Shown here: positions 31,644-32,331 of the stretch, in pieces | Layout: the number at the start of each line of letters is the position of its first letter | Position numbering within the stretch: position 1 is the stretch's first letter | Source: Phycisphaerae bacterium | Lineage (GTDB): Bacteria > Planctomycetota > Phycisphaerae > Phycisphaerales > UBA1924 | Direction: 5' to 3' | NCBI GenBank assembly: GCA_030426605.1 | Contig: JAUHXM010000025.1 | Location: forward strand, 1-32,331 | Length of the DNA: 32,331 bases | The notes under the pieces: model-generated | Told to the model about the DNA's origin: nothing | Seen by the model: only the letters and a program-made list of their open reading frames with translations | Databases searched by the model: none | Position numbers and translations under genes: made by a program

Positions 31644-32331
31644 ATGAACGCACGCACCACCGCACTCGCCCTCGCCGCGATCGCCGCCCCGGCGCTCGCG
31701 CAGACCGAACTCCTGCCCGACATCGTCGTGGACGAGAACCGCCTGTACGACAACCACATCCAGGTCTCGGGCGGGCAGACCTACCTCCGCCTGTCCAACG
31801 GCACCGCGAACATCGGACCCGGCAAGTTCCACGTCTACGGCGGCGCGGACAACGGCGACGGCACGCAGGAAGTCTGGCAGCGCGTCTTCAACGACGACGG
31901 CACGTGGACCGATTACCTCGCCTCCAACTTCATCTACCACCCCACCCACGGACACATCCACCTCGAGTCCTGGGCCCAGTACAACCTCCGCGAGGTCCTC
32001 CCGGGCGACGGCGTCGGTGCCATCGTCGCGCAGGGCGAGAAGACCTCCTTCTGTATCCTCGATCTCGGCGTCTACGACACCTCCCTCCCCAACTACAACC
32101 CCAGCGGCGAGTTCTTCTCCTGCTCCTCCCAGACGCAGGGCCTCTCCGTCGGCTGGGTGGACGTCTACTCCTCCGGACTCTCCGGGCAGGAGATCAATGT
32201 CACCGGCGTCCCCGAGGGCCTCTACTGGCTCGAGTCCGTCGTCGACCCCGACAACAACTTCATCGAGGCCGACAAAGCCAACAACGTCGCGCGCATCAAG
32301 GTCTCTCTGGGCCCGACCGACCCGGGCGAGC
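31644..32331 (+). CDS. lysyl oxidase-like copper amine oxidase, exported, truncated by the window edge
   Basis: The first 229 residues are visible; the frame is open to the end. The signal peptide is MNARTTALALAAIAAPALA. HPTHGHIHLESW holds His99, His102, His104 and His106, the H-x2-H-x-H-x-H copper motif of lysyl oxidase. EKTSFCILD places Lys133 where the animal enzymes have the lysine of the lysyl-tyrosyl quinone. GWVDVYSSGL offers Tyr175 as the partner, and the end (VDPDNNFIEADKANNVARI) matches the family's last strands. It should oxidise amines, perhaps lysine side chains of surface proteins, to aldehydes and H2O2. A linker-like SLGPTDPGE is the last thing seen, so a dockerin probably follows outside the window. 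Shine-Dalgarno GTGGAGA lies at about 31627. Confidence 0.88.
   Translation, partial: MNARTTALALAAIAAPALAQTELLPDIVVDENRLYDNHIQVSGGQTYLRLSNGTANIGPGKFHVYGGADNGDGTQEVWQRVFNDDGTWTDYLASNFIYHPTHGHIHLESWAQYNLREVLPGDGVGAIVAQGEKTSFCILDLGVYDTSLPNYNPSGEFFSCSSQTQGLSVGWVDVYSSGLSGQEINVTGVPEGLYWLESVVDPDNNFIEADKANNVARIKVSLGPTDPGE

Noticed and set aside
303-32331. A cohesin or scaffoldin among the unknown beta-rich proteins
   Set aside because: None of the unassigned domains shows repeated cohesin-like units of about 140 residues, and all themselves carry the tag or, in one case, a PEP-CTERM-like tail.

Overview
The window is a GC-rich bacterial segment that reads as a planctomycete of the class Phycisphaerae. 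Three things point there. Eighteen genes encode exported proteins that end in a cysteine-rich tandem dockerin-like domain finishing in Gly-Cys-Pro. One gene ends in a PEP-CTERM-like Pro-Ala-Pro / hydrophobic / Arg4 tail. Several secreted modules (beta-helix with GAYE ends, NxxG repeats, seven FG-GAP loops) are typical of that group. The assignment is by pattern recognition only.

Layout. Bases 1-301 hold a minus-strand C-terminal remnant of an MBL-fold hydrolase and its hairpin terminator. It abuts, head to head at about 299-303, a beta-helix gene that lacks its signal peptide. From there every gene lies on the plus strand. In order they are: the beta-helix protein (303-3230); a 5'-truncated beta-helix relative (3221-4060); an SGG-repeat protein (4194-5483); an NxxG-repeat protein (5602-7089); a LuxR-type regulator (7159-8022); a propeller protein (8061-8996); a cupredoxin (9124-9807); a 60-aa membrane peptide coupled to an AraC-type regulator (10005-11017); an FG-GAP propeller (11119-12516); a Cys-rich protein (12751-13773); a subtilase (13912-15654); a vanadium haloperoxidase-like enzyme (15805-17946); a PEP-CTERM-like protein (17977-18555); an M43-like protease (18739-19962); a matrixin-like protease (20037-21518); a propeller with repeated Ca loops (21586-23013); a second FG-GAP protein (23036-24454); a beta-strand repeat protein (24659-26698); a GH13 enzyme (26828-29158); a PQQ-type sugar dehydrogenase (29264-30643); a small beta protein (30794-31609); and a lysyl oxidase-like enzyme running off the right edge (31644 on).

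Together the genes look like an accessory surface arsenal: unrelated catalytic or adhesive modules given one shared C-terminal docking tag. No cohesin, sortase, secretion machinery, tRNA, rRNA, CRISPR array or transposase is visible. Most genes have their own leader and hairpin terminator. Short gaps suggest the small units regulator-propeller (7159-8996), peptide-AraC (10005-11017), haloperoxidase-PEP-CTERM (15805-18555), 21586-24454 and 30794 onward.

The most interesting signals lie in the docking tags. Cysteines are lost only in pairs, which predicts the disulfide map. Loop position 10, a recognition position in classical cellulosomal dockerins, is the same in both halves of a domain in 15 of 18 cases but differs between proteins. 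Other points are GC-rich hairpins next to Shine-Dalgarno sites, two likely leaderless genes, and a promoter flanked by an 11-bp inverted repeat.
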